The notes under the pieces are model-generated. The model was not told where the DNA came from. It was given only the letters and a program-made list of their open reading frames with translations, and did no database searches. A program made the translations under genes and the position numbers. Shown here one piece after another: positions 31,609-33,378 of a stretch of 33,378 nt of DNA. The stretch's first letter is position 1. Each line of letters starts with the position of its first letter. Origin of the DNA: an uncultured bacterium (lineage in GTDB: Bacteria > Bacteroidota > Bacteroidia > Sphingobacteriales > Sphingobacteriaceae); contig CAJBVG010000111.1 in the NCBI GenBank assembly GCA_903958995.1, forward strand, positions 1 to 33,378, read 5' to 3'.

Positions 31609-32761
31609 TCTTTAATAAGGCGTTTTCAAAATTAACAACTAATTTATTTATTGACCAATCTTTAATATTGATGATGGACTTCTCTTTCATCTCCATTAAT
31701 ATGATATTATGTTGAATAAGCTCTTTCATCTTTACAGATAACATATCACTATTACCAGCTTCAAATATATACCCATTATTGGTAATTAAATCAACAGCGG
31801 AACCAACTTTATCACTTGCAATTATAGCTAATCCACAATTCATGGCTTCATTTATTCCTAAGCCCCATGTTTCTGAAACCGATGGCAATACAAAAACGTC
31901 AGCTGAACGATAAATCATTGGCATTTGAGATTGATTCATAAACCCTACAAAACGAATATTGGGGTCTGTTGAAGACATATTTTTTAACATCTCTTCATCA
32001 GGGCCATTCCCTACCATTAGTAAAGTGCAGGGTTGATCTTTCAAATTCAATTTCGCTTGAATAAGTGTTTGTAGATTTTTTCTGTATTCAAATTTCCCAG
32101 TATAAAGAAAAACTGTATGATTCTCTGGGATTTTCAATTCAGACTTAAAATCTGCGACCTTACGCTTTAACTCATCAGTATAAACAACAAACCTAGATTC
32201 ATTAATTGCATGAGGTGCAAAAAAAATGTTTTCTTCTTTAAAACCTACCCATTTATAATACTCTTTGTTGTTACTTCCTACAGCAATTGGGTAATCTACA
32301 TTTCTATAGATCCAATTTAAGTATAATCTTCTGATTAAATTTTTGAAAGATGATTGCTTAGTTAGTAGATGAGAATCTCCTCTGAAATAAATTGGCACCT
32401 TGCCTTTGAAATACTTCAAAACAGATAGATGACTTTTAAAACTCCATCCAAAAACAACAATTTTATCTGGATTATACTCTTCTATTCTTTGTATAATATC
32501 TGGATTCACTATGCCATTAAAATGATGTGTCCCGGGATCTTGTGCTGTATTATTTAGAAACTCGTATGAATAACCTTCTAATAAAGGAACATCCCATTCT
32601 ACTACTCGATTGAATCCTGGATCAAATTTATTTATGGATTGTTCTCCCCAAGTATAAAACACTTTTAGATCTATATTCCCACGCTCTACTAGTCCAGTTA
32701 ATATTGGCACATAGTATTGTATAGGATGAGATATAATAAATGCTACTTTGACTTTACTCAT
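31601..32761 (-). CDS. Family 4 glycosyltransferase
   Basis: 386 residues. The N-terminal VAFIISHPIQYYVPIL is typical of a GT4 subgroup in capsule and exopolysaccharide loci. The donor domain shows LYTGKFEYRKNLQTLI, FVGFMNQSQMP and the EX7E motif SETWGLGINEAMNCGLAII. It transfers a nucleotide-activated sugar during repeat-unit assembly. It starts directly next to the FkbM stop and overlaps the Wzy-like gene by 8 bp. Confidence 0.92.
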   Translation of the reverse strand: MSKVKVAFIISHPIQYYVPILTGLVERGNIDLKVFYTWGEQSINKFDPGFNRVVEWDVPLLEGYSYEFLNNTAQDPGTHHFNGIVNPDIIQRIEEYNPDKIVVFGWSFKSHLSVLKYFKGKVPIYFRGDSHLLTKQSSFKNLIRRLYLNWIYRNVDYPIAVGSNNKEYYKWVGFKEENIFFAPHAINESRFVVYTDELKRKVADFKSELKIPENHTVFLYTGKFEYRKNLQTLIQAKLNLKDQPCTLLMVGNGPDEEMLKNMSSTDPNIRFVGFMNQSQMPMIYRSADVFVLPSVSETWGLGINEAMNCGLAIIASDKVGSAVDLITNNGYIFEAGNSDMLSVKMKELIQHNIILMEMKEKSIINIKDWSINKLVVNFENALLKNV

Positions 32762-33378
32762 TTATATTTCGAGATTTAAAATTCTAAATTTAGGAGAGTC
32801 AATAATAATTTTTTTCACATATTCAAGATCTCTTACATAAATTAAATTATCAAAATCGTGTAGTTTTGCTGGTATTAGTACTCTTCTAAATGGATCATAT
32901 TCAAAAGATTGAAACCCATATGATTTTAACTTTTCATCAATGTCAGTATCTTTAAACCCATAATTCATTCCACTCCCATTTAATTCAATTATAATTGCTT
33001 TTAATGAATTCTTTTTAAGAGTTTCTTCCCCTCCATTTAATACTTCTAATTCAAAACCTTCAACGTCAATTTTCAATAGACTTGGGTTTTCATTATTTAA
33101 TATCGCATCAAGCGTGTTCACTTCAATTTTCTTAGTAGTCGAGTTTGCTTCACTTGAATTTACAACATGATTCATTGAGGAATCTTGTTCATCTGAAAAC
33201 AATAATTCTCCCTTTTGGGAAGAAAGCCCAATGTTCATTAATACTGTATTTTTAGAAATATTATTTAATGATATATTTTTATGCAATTGATTAAATGTAT
33301 TTGGAACTGGTTCAATACAATAAGTGTGTGCGCCAATCTCTGCTGATGCTAAAACTGTATAACTTCCGATGTTAGCCC
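32762..33378 (-). CDS. FkbM family methyltransferase (N-terminus beyond the window)
   Basis: About 204 residues are visible and the frame is open through the window edge. Reading in from 33376 it begins ANIGSYTVLASAEIGA, the SAM-binding motif I of FkbM enzymes, then YCIEPVPNTFNQL; thus the in-frame TTG at 33286 is not the start. The hallmark LLKIDVEGFELEVLNG follows, then IIIELNGSG. It should O-methylate a sugar hydroxyl. It is the most upstream visible gene of the glycan operon. Confidence 0.9.
   Translation of the reverse strand, partial: ANIGSYTVLASAEIGAHTYCIEPVPNTFNQLHKNISLNNISKNTVLMNIGLSSQKGELLFSDEQDSSMNHVVNSSEANSTTKKIEVNTLDAILNNENPSLLKIDVEGFELEVLNGGEETLKKNSLKAIIIELNGSGMNYGFKDTDIDEKLKSYGFQSFEYDPFRRVLIPAKLHDFDNLIYVRDLEYVKKIIIDSPKFRILNLEI

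Noticed and set aside
33286..33286. TTG as the FkbM start codon
   Set aside because: The same frame continues upstream with the conserved SAM-binding motif ANIGSYTVLAS, so the gene simply runs off the window.

Overview
The window looks like an AT-rich Bacteroidota chromosome (Flavobacteriia/Sphingobacteriia-like; genus not determinable here). The evidence is TAnnTTTG-type -7 promoter elements, Bacteroidota families (DUF2805/TIGR03643, DUF2867 SDR, DUF6132, DUF2911, M61-PDZ, an exosortase-like domain), and lipoprotein leaders. No rRNA, tRNA, CRISPR array, insertion sequence or phage gene was seen.

Layout. (1) 1-2094, + strand: 3' end of an M61 peptidase, a small two-cysteine membrane protein, a rhodanese-thioredoxin lipoprotein, and a lysine-rich cold-shock-domain protein. 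(2) 2153-6308, - strand: an exported PIG-L-type deacetylase coupled to a sodium:solute symporter. (3) 6457-9199: a CcoI/FixI-type copper P-type ATPase, divergent from the deacetylase and preceded by an Fnr/Crp-like dyad, convergent with a thioredoxin-like [2Fe-2S] protein. (4) 9299-15206: a light/DNA-repair island with TIGR01777 epimerase and photolyase on +, and GNAT, c-heme lipoprotein, DUF2867 SDR, DUF2805 protein and another SDR on -. (5) 15304-22467, - strand: a compact fatty-acid beta-oxidation operon (acyl-CoA ligase, FadB-like HAD-ECH, thiolase, acyl-CoA dehydrogenase). It starts from a textbook Bacteroidota promoter whose start site is covered by a 25-bp dyad. Divergent from it are an FMN-dependent NMO/FabK-like oxidoreductase and a DUF4442 hotdog protein. 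(6) 24277-25146: a DUF2911/TPR secreted protein. (7) 25195-33378, - strand, running off the window: a polysaccharide locus with FkbM methyltransferase, GT4, Wzy-like membrane protein, GT4, a GT2 fused to an exosortase-like domain, a carbamoyltransferase and a GT2.

Three signals stand out. First, the 459-aa gene at 27661-29040 joins a WaaE-like GT2 to an exosortase-like membrane domain with an intact Cys/Arg/His set. Its junction sits on an A8 tract where a single added A would release the glycosyltransferase alone. Second, at least five intergenic loci hold DNA organised in exact 7-bp phase but with different unit sequences; they often run into the 3' ends of genes, and in one place form a 26-bp convergent-gene hairpin. 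Third, long dyads sit over the fad operon start site and over the DUF2805 start codon, which suggests specific regulators.
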